Source: Kitasatospora purpeofusca
GTDB lineage: Bacteria; Actinomycetota; Actinomycetes; Streptomycetales; Streptomycetaceae
DNA: 64,000 nucleotides
Assembly: GCF_000718025.1 (NCBI RefSeq)
Contig: NZ_JODS01000023.1
Span: 55,356 to 119,355 of the forward strand
Direction of reading: 5' to 3'
Shown: positions 1 to 7,102 of the stretch, in pieces
How the letters are laid out: each line of letters opens with the position of its first letter
How positions within the stretch are numbered: the first letter of the stretch is position 1
Translations under genes and position numbers: made by a program
Notes under the pieces: model-generated
Databases searched by the model: none
The model's input: the letters and a program-made list of their open reading frames with translations, nothing else
What the model was told of the DNA's origin: nothing

Positions 1-486
1 TGGCAGCACGCCGACGCCGAGCGCGCGTTCGACACCTACGCGCGCTGGGAGGTCGCCCGGTGGCTGGGCGCCGCCCCTCGGGTCCTGGAGTCGCCCGCCG
101 AGGTACCGGCCATGATCGACCGCTGGCGGCAGCGCTCGGCCGACCCCCGCTACGGGATCTGGGCCCTGGAGCGCAAGGACACCGGTGTGGTGGTCGGCTC
201 GGTGATCCTGATCCCGCTGCCGGACGAGGACGGCACCGGCAACGGCGAGATCGAGGTCGGCTGGCACCTGCACCCGGACTCCTGGGGCCACGGATTCGCC
301 ACCGAGGCGGCCGGCGCAGCCCTCGCCAAGGGCTTCGCCGACGGCCTCGCCGAGATCCACGCCGTGGTCCGCCCCGGCAACGACCGCTCCGCCGCGGTCT
401 GCCGCCGCCTCGGCATGGTCCCGCAGGGCCGCACCACCCGCTGGTACGGCGCCGAGTTCGACGCCTTCCTCGCGACCCGCCCCTGA
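1..486 (+). CDS. GNAT family N-acetyltransferase (5' end outside window)
   Basis: The reading frame is open from the first base and ends at TGA 484-486, so only the C-terminal 161 residues are present. The segment with GWHLHPDSWGHGFATEAA is the acetyl-CoA binding loop of RimJ/RimL-type GNAT enzymes, and VVRPGNDRSAAVCRRLGM is the following helix typical of the family. Such proteins acetylate an amino group of a protein N terminus, amino acid or small molecule; the substrate cannot be read from the sequence. It is cytoplasmic, with no signal or membrane segment. An ATG at 112 could be mistaken for the start, but the conserved frame continues upstream of it. Confidence 0.85.
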   Translation, partial: WQHADAERAFDTYARWEVARWLGAAPRVLESPAEVPAMIDRWRQRSADPRYGIWALERKDTGVVVGSVILIPLPDEDGTGNGEIEVGWHLHPDSWGHGFATEAAGAALAKGFADGLAEIHAVVRPGNDRSAAVCRRLGMVPQGRTTRWYGAEFDAFLATRP

Positions 487-518
487 GTCCGGCCGGGCAT
501 CCCGGGAGAGCCGGCCGG

Positions 519-1196
519 TCAGCGGCCGGGGTCGGGACGGGTCCAGGGCGCGGCGGGGTGGCCGGAGGCGTGGTGGGTGAGGGCGGCGACGGTGAGCAGG
601 AGGGCGAGGGCGGCGGCGAGGGCGACCGGGACGGCGGCGTGCAGGACGAGCACCGCGCCGAGCAGGGCGCCCGCGAACATCCAGGCGGCCGAGGCCAGGC
701 GGCGGGGGCCGGCCCGCTCGGCGGCCAGGGCGGTGAGGGTCATCGTCAGCACGGTGGTGGTCAGGTCGGGAACCTTGAGCGCGCGGACCACCGCGTTCTG
801 CAGTCCCATCGCGCCGCCCAGCACGCAGATCAGGGTGTAGCGGACCGGTTCGGCGGTGTGGCCGAGGAACGCGCTGAGGAGGGCGCAGCCGGCGAACAGC
901 GCCGACTGGACCGCCACGGTGAGGACCAGCAGCCGCCCGCGGTGGGCGGGGCGGCGCCGGGCGAGGTGGCCGCCCGCGAGCGCGCCGGCCAGGAAGGCGG
1001 CGAGGGCGGCCAGCGAGGCCCGCGCGGAGAGGCCGGGCGCGCCGGCCAGGGCGAAGCCGAGGAAGATCACATTGCCGGTCATATTGGCGACGAAGACGTG
1101 CCCGAGGGCGAGGTAGCTGACGGCGTCGACCAGCCCGGTGACCACGGTGAGCAGCAGCAGCATCGTCACCAGTGGCCCGTGCCGGGGGTCGTGCAT
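519..1196 (-). CDS. DUF1275 (YoaK-like) integral membrane protein
   Basis: A 225-residue protein with about six hydrophobic segments. The N-terminal LLLLTVVTGLVDAVSYLALG followed by HVFVANMTGNVIFLG is the hallmark of the YoaK/DUF1275 family of small membrane proteins, whose transport substrate is not established. The length fits the family. I chose ATG 1196 because the hydrophobic region begins just after it. The gene lies downstream of asnB on the same strand but a strong hairpin separates the two, so it probably has its own transcript. Confidence 0.8.
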   Translation of the reverse strand: MHDPRHGPLVTMLLLLTVVTGLVDAVSYLALGHVFVANMTGNVIFLGFALAGAPGLSARASLAALAAFLAGALAGGHLARRRPAHRGRLLVLTVAVQSALFAGCALLSAFLGHTAEPVRYTLICVLGGAMGLQNAVVRALKVPDLTTTVLTMTLTALAAERAGPRRLASAAWMFAGALLGAVLVLHAAVPVALAAALALLLTVAALTHHASGHPAAPWTRPDPGR

Positions 1197-1247
1197 CCTG
1201 GCCCTCCTGCCGCTCGCCTCGCCTCCCGGCAGCCTAGCCGGGACGCG

Positions 1248-1285
1248 CCGGTGGGGCCCGGCACGCGCGTGCCGGGCCCCACCGG
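1248..1285 (-). terminator. 38-bp perfect palindrome, probable asnB terminator
   Basis: Perfect inverted repeat with arms CCGGTGGGGCCCGGCACGC and its complement, centred at 1266/1267, 12 nt past the asnB stop. It folds into a stem of about 17 bp with a CGCG loop. There is no U-tract, as is common for actinobacterial terminators. Confidence 0.75.
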
Positions 1286-1297
1286 GCGGACCGTCCG

Positions 1298-3130
1298 TCA
1301 GACGGCGAGCGCCGGGCGGTGGTGGTCCAGCCAGAGCGCGAGGTCGACGACCCGCTCCAGCCGGAGCCGGTGGCCCCACTCCAGCTGGTCGGCCGGGGTG
1401 TCCAGGCTGGCCTTGATCACCGTCTCGTCGGCGATGTCGCGCACGTGCGGCGCGTCCAGCGCCTCGCGGGCGAGCCGCTGCAGCCCGCCGTTGTAGTCGG
1501 CGTGGTGGGTCGCCGGGTAGTGGTTCTTGGGCCGCCAGAGCACCGAGTCCGGGGCGATGCCCTGGCCGGCCGCGCGCAGCAGGCTCTTCTCCCGGCCGTC
1601 GTAGCTCTTCATCGCCCAGGGGGTGTTGAACGCGTACTCGACCAGCCGGTGGTCGCAGTACGGCACCCGCACCTCCAGGCCCTGGGCCATCGAGAGGCGG
1701 TCCTTGCGGTGCAGCAGCTGGCGCAGCCAGCGGGTCATCGACAGGTGCTGCATCTCGCGCTGGCGGTGCTCCTCGGGGCTCTCGCCGTCCGCGTGCGGGA
1801 CGGCGGCCAGCGCGCTGCGGTAGGTGTCGTCGCGGAACTCGGCGATCCGCAGGTGGGCGGCGAGGTCCGGGTTGATCGGCATGGCCGCCTCGTCCCCGGT
1901 GACCAGCAGCCAGGGGAAGGTCTGCGCGGCGAGCGCCTTGGGGTTGTGGAACCACGGGTAGCCGCCGAACACCTCGTCGGCCGCCTCGCCGGAGAGCGCG
2001 ACCGTGGAGTGCTTGCGGATCTCGCCGAACAGCAGGTAGAGCGAGGTGTCCATGTCGCCGACGCCGATCGGCGAGTCCCGGGAGACGACGACGGCGCGGC
2101 GGTGCTCGAGGTCCAGCAGGGTGCGCGGGTCGAGCACCACGGTGGAGTGGTCGCTGCCGATGAACGCGCCGGCCTCGGCGGCGAACGGGGTGTCGTGGCC
2201 GGTGCGCAGCACGTCGCCGGTGAACTGCTCGGCCTGGTCGCTGTAGTCGACGGCGTAGGAGCGCAGCTTGGCCTCCGGGCCCTCCTGGAGGCGCAGTTCG
2301 TCGGCGACCAGGGCGGTGACGATGGTCGAGTCCAGGCCGCCGGAGAGCAGGCTGCAGAGCGGGACGTCGGCCTCCAGCTGGGCGCGGGCGGCGCGGTTGA
2401 CGAGCTCGCCGATCCGCTCCTTGGTGGCGTCCAGGTCGTCGGTGTGGGGGCGGGCGGTGAGCTCCCAGTAGCGGGTCTCGCGGACGCCGTTGCGGTCCAG
2501 GACGAGCAGGGCGCCGGGGTGGACCTCGCGGACGCCGGCCCAGACCGTCGGCCCGGTGTTGAAGAGCAGGCTGTAGGCCTCGCGCAGGCCGTCGGCGTCC
2601 ACCGTGGGGGTGATCTCCGGGTGGGCGAAGAGCGCCTTGGGCTCGGAGCCGAAGGCGACGCCGCCGTCGATCTCGGCCCAGAACAGCGGCTTGACGCCGA
2701 GCCGGTCGCGGACCAGCAGCAGGCGCTGCTCGCGCTCGTCCCAGACGGCGAAGGCGTACATGCCCTCCAGCCGCTCGACGAGGGCGTCGCCCCACTCCTG
2801 GTAGGCGCGGAGCACCACCTCGGTGTCGCTGCGGGTCTCGAAGCGGTGGCCCTTGGCGCGGAGTTCGGCGCGCAGCTGGTGGTGGTTGTAGACCTCGCCG
2901 CTGTAGGTGAGGACGACGCCGGGCTCGTCCCGGCGGTCGGGCATCGGCTGGGCGCCGCCGTCGATGTCGATGACGGCGAGGCGGCGGTGGCCGAGGGCGG
3001 CGTGGCGGCCGAGCCAGACGCCGCCGGCGTCGGGGCCGCGCAGGGTCATGGTGGCGGTCATCGCCTCGATGACGGGGGCACTGTGGCGGACGTCCTGGTG
3101 GAAGGACACCCAGCCGGTGATTCCGCACAT
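1298..3130 (-). CDS. asnB: Asparagine synthase (glutamine-hydrolysing)
   Basis: 610 residues. The protein begins MCGITGW, so Cys2 becomes the N-terminal nucleophile of the class II glutamine amidotransferase domain after Met removal. The C-terminal synthetase domain carries the PP-loop LLSGGLDST near residue 250 that adenylates aspartate; ammonia channelled from glutamine then gives asparagine. ATG 3130 is chosen because Cys2 must be N-terminal and AAGGAG lies about 10 nt upstream; the frame is open further upstream but encodes nothing conserved. The length matches actinobacterial AsnB (about 610-615). It is divergent from the epimerase gene at 3331 and followed by a strong hairpin. AsnB-type enzymes are also found with cell-wall or secondary metabolism genes, but no such neighbours are present, so a housekeeping or amidation role is inferred. 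Confidence 0.95.
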   Translation of the reverse strand: MCGITGWVSFHQDVRHSAPVIEAMTATMTLRGPDAGGVWLGRHAALGHRRLAVIDIDGGAQPMPDRRDEPGVVLTYSGEVYNHHQLRAELRAKGHRFETRSDTEVVLRAYQEWGDALVERLEGMYAFAVWDEREQRLLLVRDRLGVKPLFWAEIDGGVAFGSEPKALFAHPEITPTVDADGLREAYSLLFNTGPTVWAGVREVHPGALLVLDRNGVRETRYWELTARPHTDDLDATKERIGELVNRAARAQLEADVPLCSLLSGGLDSTIVTALVADELRLQEGPEAKLRSYAVDYSDQAEQFTGDVLRTGHDTPFAAEAGAFIGSDHSTVVLDPRTLLDLEHRRAVVVSRDSPIGVGDMDTSLYLLFGEIRKHSTVALSGEAADEVFGGYPWFHNPKALAAQTFPWLLVTGDEAAMPINPDLAAHLRIAEFRDDTYRSALAAVPHADGESPEEHRQREMQHLSMTRWLRQLLHRKDRLSMAQGLEVRVPYCDHRLVEYAFNTPWAMKSYDGREKSLLRAAGQGIAPDSVLWRPKNHYPATHHADYNGGLQRLAREALDAPHVRDIADETVIKASLDTPADQLEWGHRLRLERVVDLALWLDHHRPALAV

Positions 3131-3268
3131 GCGCGAGCACTCCTTGAACGAGCTTGAGCGAGCTTGGGCGAGCAGACGATCGGATCCGGACCACCAGTCG
3201 GGTGAGCGGCGGTGGTGGTTCCACGGATTCGGACACATTTCCGGCCATCTGCTGGCGACACCGGCATT

Positions 3269-3297
3269 TTGAACACGTTCAGGTCGACCGCTAGGGT
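3269..3297 (+). promoter_or_regulatory. Candidate vegetative promoter for the epimerase gene
   Basis: TTGAAC at 3269-3274 and TAGGGT at 3292-3297 are separated by 17 nt, a good match to the HrdB-type consensus. Transcription would start near 3304, giving a short leader that contains a GAGGGGGAG ribosome binding site before ATG 3331. Confidence 0.55.
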
Positions 3298-3330
3298 GCG
3301 CACGACCAATCGTTTCGAGGGGGAGCAACG

Positions 3331-4269
3331 ATGAGGATCGTCATACCGGGCGGGACCGGCCAGATCGGGCGCATCCTGGACCGGGCGCTCAGCGAGGACG
3401 GCCACGAGGTCGTGGTGCTGACCCGCCGGCCCAGCCGTGACCAGGAGATCTTCTGGGACGGCCGCTCGCTGGGCCGCTGGACCGCCGCGATCGACGGCGC
3501 CGACGCCGTCGTCAACCTCGCCGGGCGCAGCGTCGACTGCCGCTACACCGAGGAGAACCTGCGCGACATGATGGACTCCCGGGTGCACTCCACCCGGGCC
3601 GTCGGCCGTGCGATCGCGGGCGCCCGGCGCCCGCCCCGGGTCTGGCTGCAGATGAGCACCGCCACCATCTACTCCCACACCTACGGCGCCCCGCACGACG
3701 AGGACACCGGCGTCATCGGCGGCCAGGAGCCCGGCGTCCCCGCGTACTGGGAGCGCAGCGTGCGGATCGCCCGCGCCTGGGAGCGCGAGCAGACCGACGC
3801 GGCCACCCCGCACACCCGGCGGGTCGCGCTGCGCTGCGCCATGGTGATGAGCCCGGAGGCGGGCGGTGCCTTCGACCAGTTGCTGCGGCTGGCCAGGACC
3901 GGCCTGGGCGGGTCGGTCGACGGCGGCGCCCAGTACCTGTCGTGGATCCACGACCGGGACCTGGTCCGCTCGGTCCGCTTCCTGCTCGACCGGGAGGACA
4001 TCGCCGGACCGGTCAACCTCGCCGCGCCGACGCCGGTGCCGCAGCGGGTGTTCATGCGCACGATCCGGCGGGCCAAGGGCATCCCGGTGGGGCTCCCGGC
4101 CACCCGGTGGATGGCCGAACTGGGCGCGTTCGCGCTCCGCTCGGACACCGAACTGCTGCTGAAGAGCCGGGCGGTGGCCCCGGGCCGGCTGCTGGCGGCC
4201 GGGTTCGGCTTCGAGCACCCGCACTGGCCCGCGGCGGCCACCGACCTGCTCCGCCGGATGCGCCGCTGA
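3331..4269 (+). CDS. TIGR01777-type NAD-dependent epimerase/dehydratase
   Basis: 312 residues with an N-terminal Rossmann motif, MRIVIPGGTGQIGRIL (GxxGxxG). The pattern WDG near residue 45, VNLAGRSVD, and a C-terminal segment resembling DUF1731 (VPLPATRWMAELGAF-like region, then an LLxSxxVxPxRLLxxGFxF-like motif) places it in the TIGR01777 subgroup of extended SDR proteins (YfcH-like). The substrate of this subgroup is not established. The protein is soluble. It is transcribed divergently from asnB from its own promoter; a small hairpin after the stop separates it from the blaI-like gene. Confidence 0.85.
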   Translation: MRIVIPGGTGQIGRILDRALSEDGHEVVVLTRRPSRDQEIFWDGRSLGRWTAAIDGADAVVNLAGRSVDCRYTEENLRDMMDSRVHSTRAVGRAIAGARRPPRVWLQMSTATIYSHTYGAPHDEDTGVIGGQEPGVPAYWERSVRIARAWEREQTDAATPHTRRVALRCAMVMSPEAGGAFDQLLRLARTGLGGSVDGGAQYLSWIHDRDLVRSVRFLLDREDIAGPVNLAAPTPVPQRVFMRTIRRAKGIPVGLPATRWMAELGAFALRSDTELLLKSRAVAPGRLLAAGFGFEHPHWPAAATDLLRRMRR

Positions 4270-4282
4270 CGCCGGGCCCGGG

Positions 4283-4303
4283 GCCCCGCCCTCGCGGCGG
4301 GGC
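4283..4303 (+). terminator. Hairpin after the epimerase gene
   Basis: GCCCCGCC and GGCGGGGC (4283-4290, 4296-4303) form an 8-bp GC stem with a 5-nt loop, 14 nt after the stop codon. A TACGAT box at 4311-4316 just after it could be the -10 of the next gene. Confidence 0.4.
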
Positions 4304-4376
4304 GCGGCCGTACGATGGGCGGGCGCCGGGCACAGGAACAGGAGACCCGGGGGCGGGACGGCGGAGGAGCGGACGG

Positions 4377-4763
4377 GTGCTGCGCGGACTGGGCGATCTG
4401 GAGGCCGAGATCATGGACCGGCTCTGGTCCTGGGACCGGCCGGCCACCGTGCGCGAGATCGTCGACGACCTGCAGCGGCAGCGCCCCGTCGCCTACACCA
4501 CCGTCAACACCGTCGCCGACATCCTGCACACCAAGGAGTGGCTGCGGCGGACCAAGGTCGGCCGGGCCTGGGTCTACGAGCCGACCTGCACCCGGGAGTC
4601 GTACACCGCGCAGCTGATGCACCAGGCGCTGGAGACCAGCCCGGACCGCGCCGGGGCCCTGCTGCACTTCGTCGACCGGATCAGCGGCGACGAGGCGACG
4701 GCCCTGCGCGCCGCCCTGGCACAGGTCGAGGCGCGGGGCGAGGCGCGGGGCGACGACCGGTGA
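4377..4763 (+). CDS. BlaI/MecI/CopY-type transcriptional repressor
   Basis: 128 residues, the usual length for the Penicillinase_R family. It begins VLRGLGDLEAEIMDRLW, then ATVREIVDDL, AYTTVNTVADILHTKEWLRR and KVGRAWVYEP, the standard winged-helix order of BlaI/MecI repressors: helix 1, recognition helix with TTVxT, and wing. The C-terminal helix would be the dimer region cleaved or released on induction. GTG 4377 is chosen because GGAGGAG lies 8-14 nt upstream. Its stop overlaps the start of the M56 protease gene by 4 bp, the classical BlaI-BlaR arrangement. Inferred role: repressor relieved by the membrane protease; the target genes are not visible here. Confidence 0.9.
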   Translation: MLRGLGDLEAEIMDRLWSWDRPATVREIVDDLQRQRPVAYTTVNTVADILHTKEWLRRTKVGRAWVYEPTCTRESYTAQLMHQALETSPDRAGALLHFVDRISGDEATALRAALAQVEARGEARGDDR

Positions 4764-5635
4764 CCCTGGCCCTGCTGGCGCTCCACCTGCTCCTGGTCGG
4801 CGTCCTGCTCCCGAGGCGGCTGGCCGGCTCGCCGCGCCTCCAGTCCCGGCCGGCCCTCGGCGCCGCCGTCTGGCTCGCGCTGATGGCCTCCTTCGGCACC
4901 GGACTGCTGCTGGCCGCCCACCACCTGGTGGCGCCGCTCGGACACGAACCGGCCGGGCTCGTCGGCCTGCTCCCGCACCTGGAGCCGGCCGTCGCGCCGC
5001 ACGCCCACGACTGGTGGGCCCCGGTCGCGGCCGCCGGCGCGGTCGCGGCGGTCACCGCCGTGCTCGCCGCGCGGGCCGCCCTGGCCCGGCGGCGGCACCG
5101 GGAGACGCTCGACCTGGTGGCCACCCGGGACCGGGGGCGCCGGCTGCTCGTCCTGGAGGACCCCCGGCCCGCCGTCTACTGCCTGCCCGGCCGCCGGGCC
5201 CGGGTGGTGGCCACCCGGGGCGCCGTCGACCTGCTGGACGAGCGCGGCCTCGCCGCCGCCGTCGCCCACGAGCACGGGCACCTGCACGGACGCCACCACC
5301 TGGTCCTGCTCGCCGCCGACACCTTCGCGCTCCTCCTCGGCCGGCTCCCGCTGGCCCGGCTCGGGCGGACCGAGGTGGCGCTGCTGCTGGAGATGGCGGC
5401 CGACGACGCCGCGCTCGCCCGGGTGACCCCCGGTGAACTCGCGGGCGCGCTCTACGCCCTGGCCACCGCCGGGAGCGGGGCGGGACCGGCCGGCATCGCC
5501 GCCGCGTCCACCGGCGTGCTCGCCCGGGTACGGCGCCTCGCCCGGACCCCCGCGCCCCCGGCCCCCGCCTACCGGCTGGCCGCCCTCGCCGCCCCGCTCC
5601 TCCCCTATCTGCTGGCCTGCGCCCCGCACCCGTAG
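4760..5635 (+). CDS. M56-family membrane zinc metalloprotease (BlaR1/HtpX-like)
   Basis: 291 residues. Three or four hydrophobic segments occur in the N-terminal half (starting VTLALLALHLLLVGVLLP) and the zinc-protease motif HEHGH occurs within AVAHEHGHLHGRHH near residue 173, with EMAADDAA downstream supplying the third zinc ligand. There is no penicillin-binding sensor domain like that of BlaR1, so this is the short form common in Streptomyces. GTG 4760 overlaps the repressor stop (GTGA), so the two are translationally coupled. Known for the family: cleavage leading to release of a BlaI-type repressor. The signal it senses is unknown. Confidence 0.85.
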   Translation: MTLALLALHLLLVGVLLPRRLAGSPRLQSRPALGAAVWLALMASFGTGLLLAAHHLVAPLGHEPAGLVGLLPHLEPAVAPHAHDWWAPVAAAGAVAAVTAVLAARAALARRRHRETLDLVATRDRGRRLLVLEDPRPAVYCLPGRRARVVATRGAVDLLDERGLAAAVAHEHGHLHGRHHLVLLAADTFALLLGRLPLARLGRTEVALLLEMAADDAALARVTPGELAGALYALATAGSGAGPAGIAAASTGVLARVRRLARTPAPPAPAYRLAALAAPLLPYLLACAPHP

Positions 5636-5676
5636 CGCGCCGGGGGTGGCACCGGCGCCAGGGGTGCGGCCGTGCC

Positions 5677-6705
5677 TCAGGGCCGGACGGCGCCGACGTA
5701 GGGCATGGCGGAGATCGGGAGGACCTCCACGTTCTTCCCCGTGCGCGGAGCGTGGATCATCCTGCCGTCGCCGATGTAGAGGCCGACGTGGTGCAGGTCG
5801 CCGTAGAAGAAGACCAGGTCGCCCGGCTGGAGGTCGGCGCGGGCGATGCGGGCGCCGGCGTTCCACTGGGCCTGGGAGACGCGCGGCAGCTGGACCCCGG
5901 CCGCGCGGTAGGCGGCGCCGGTGAGGCCGGAGCAGTCGTAGCCGGACGGGCCGGTGGCGCCCCAGACGTACGGCTTGCCGAGCTCGGAGTAGGCGAACTG
6001 GACCACGGCGGCGGCCCGTCCGGAGACGGGGCCGGTGAAGGCGGGCCGCTCGGCGGCGGAGCGGGAGGCGCGGGTGGCGGCGGGCTCCTGGGCGTTGACC
6101 TTGGCCCGGTCGGCGGCGCTCAACTTGTTGAGCAGCGCCTGGGCCTTGGCCAGCTTGTCCTGGACCGCCTTCTTCTCGCCCGCGAGCGCGGTGGCCGCCT
6201 GGTCGAGCTGGGCGAGGGTGGCGGTCGCCTCGGCGCGGTCCTGGTCGAGCCGGCGCTGCTCGGCCAGGGCCTGGCGCAGCAGGGCCGCCTGCGAGTCGAC
6301 GACCTGGTTCTGGGCGGCGGCCCGGGCCAGGTAGGCGCCGGGGTCGGAGTCGAGCATCAGCTGGACGGACGGGTCGATGCCGCCGTTGCGGTACTGGTCG
6401 GCCGCGACGGCGCCGAGCTGGGTGCGCAGTTCGTTCATCGCGTCCTGGCCCCGGGCCACCTTCTCCTGGATCCGGCTCGCCTCGCCCTGGAGCTTCTGCT
6501 GCTTCTCCTGGAAGCCGTTGTAGCGCTCGATCGACTGCTCGGCCTCCTCGTTGAGCCGGTCGACCTCCTCCTTCACGGTGGCGAGGCCCGGCGCCGGCTC
6601 GGCCTGGGCCGGTCCCGCGGTGAGGACGACGCCGCCGGCCATCGCGGTGGTGAGGACCGCCAGACGGGCCCGGCCGGGCGGGCTGGGCTTGCGGCGTTTT
6701 CCCAT
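5677..6705 (-). CDS. Secreted NlpC/P60-family peptidoglycan hydrolase
   Basis: 342 residues. A signal peptide runs from MGKRRK through a hydrophobic core to a predicted cleavage after GPAQA. Residues of about 40-190 are a long coiled coil rich in E, Q and K, as in RipA/CwlO-type proteins. The C-terminal NlpC/P60 domain has catalytic Cys258 in YDCSGL, His306 in HHVGLY and His318 in MIHA, the full triad. It cleaves D-Glu-mDAP or similar stem-peptide bonds in the cell wall, probably under control of the coiled coil. The leader upstream is about 170 nt long from the candidate promoter. I looked for a c-di-AMP (ydaO) riboswitch, which often precedes such genes in Streptomyces, and could not recognise one. 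Confidence 0.9.
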   Translation of the reverse strand: MGKRRKPSPPGRARLAVLTTAMAGGVVLTAGPAQAEPAPGLATVKEEVDRLNEEAEQSIERYNGFQEKQQKLQGEASRIQEKVARGQDAMNELRTQLGAVAADQYRNGGIDPSVQLMLDSDPGAYLARAAAQNQVVDSQAALLRQALAEQRRLDQDRAEATATLAQLDQAATALAGEKKAVQDKLAKAQALLNKLSAADRAKVNAQEPAATRASRSAAERPAFTGPVSGRAAAVVQFAYSELGKPYVWGATGPSGYDCSGLTGAAYRAAGVQLPRVSQAQWNAGARIARADLQPGDLVFFYGDLHHVGLYIGDGRMIHAPRTGKNVEVLPISAMPYVGAVRP

Positions 6706-6879
6706 GGTGTGCGGTCTCCTGGCGGCGAGAAGGGGCGAAGTCCGGGCCGGAAGGACCGAACGGGGTGAATGGACTGAACAGAGCGAATGGAGCGGACGGG
6801 GTGAACACGGGCGGGTGAAAGGGCAGGCCGGCGTGCGCCGGGCGTGCGCGCCCGCTCCACCCGCGTTCTCCTAAGCAAT

Positions 6880-6907
6880 TTAGTAGATAACCGCCGGGCT
6901 TGCGCAA
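6880..6907 (-). promoter_or_regulatory. Candidate promoter of the NlpC/P60 gene
   Basis: Read on the minus strand, TTGCGC (6902-6907) and TACTAA (6880-6885) are 16 nt apart in an AT-rich pocket of otherwise very GC-rich DNA. The -35 lies in a small palindrome, GGCTTGCGCAAGCC. It would give a leader of about 170 nt. Confidence 0.5.
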
Positions 6908-6952
6908 GCCGCCTGCGGACAGCCACCGGGTCCGCCCGCCCCGGCCGGGCCC

Positions 6953-7007
6953 GCACCCCCTCACAACCCCCTCACGAGCGCCCTCGCGCACCCCCTCACA
7001 ACCCCCT
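6953..7007. repeat. Two 20-bp direct repeats between nlpC and mutA
   Basis: GCACCCCCTCACAACCCCCT occurs identically at 6953-6972 and 6988-7007, with 35 bp between equivalent positions. They lie 45-105 bp upstream of the minus-strand promoter and 95-150 bp upstream of mutA. The rest of the 6706-7102 intergenic stretch holds only the leader and promoter already listed. Confidence 0.6.
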
Positions 7008-7102
7008 GGTGGCACCGGTAGTGCAACAGAGTGCACAGAGAGGGCAAGGTCACACCCTTCGCCTCTCCTGCGCCCCCGCGCACGGGCGCTAACCTGCGGG
7101 GC

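Noticed and set aside
487..518. Terminator between the first GNAT gene and the DUF1275 gene
   Set aside because: CCGGCC and GGCCGG elements are present but the stem is short and interrupted; not strong enough to list.
519..3248. Very long open frame antisense and out of frame to asnB
   Set aside because: Only its last 225 residues (the DUF1275 protein) are conserved; the rest is Arg/Pro-rich sequence produced by high GC content.
6706..6880. c-di-AMP (ydaO) riboswitch in the nlpC leader
   Set aside because: The conserved elements of the riboswitch could not be recognised; the leader consists mostly of loosely repeated GAACGGGGTGAA-type sequence. A covariance search (Rfam ydaO-yuaA) would decide.
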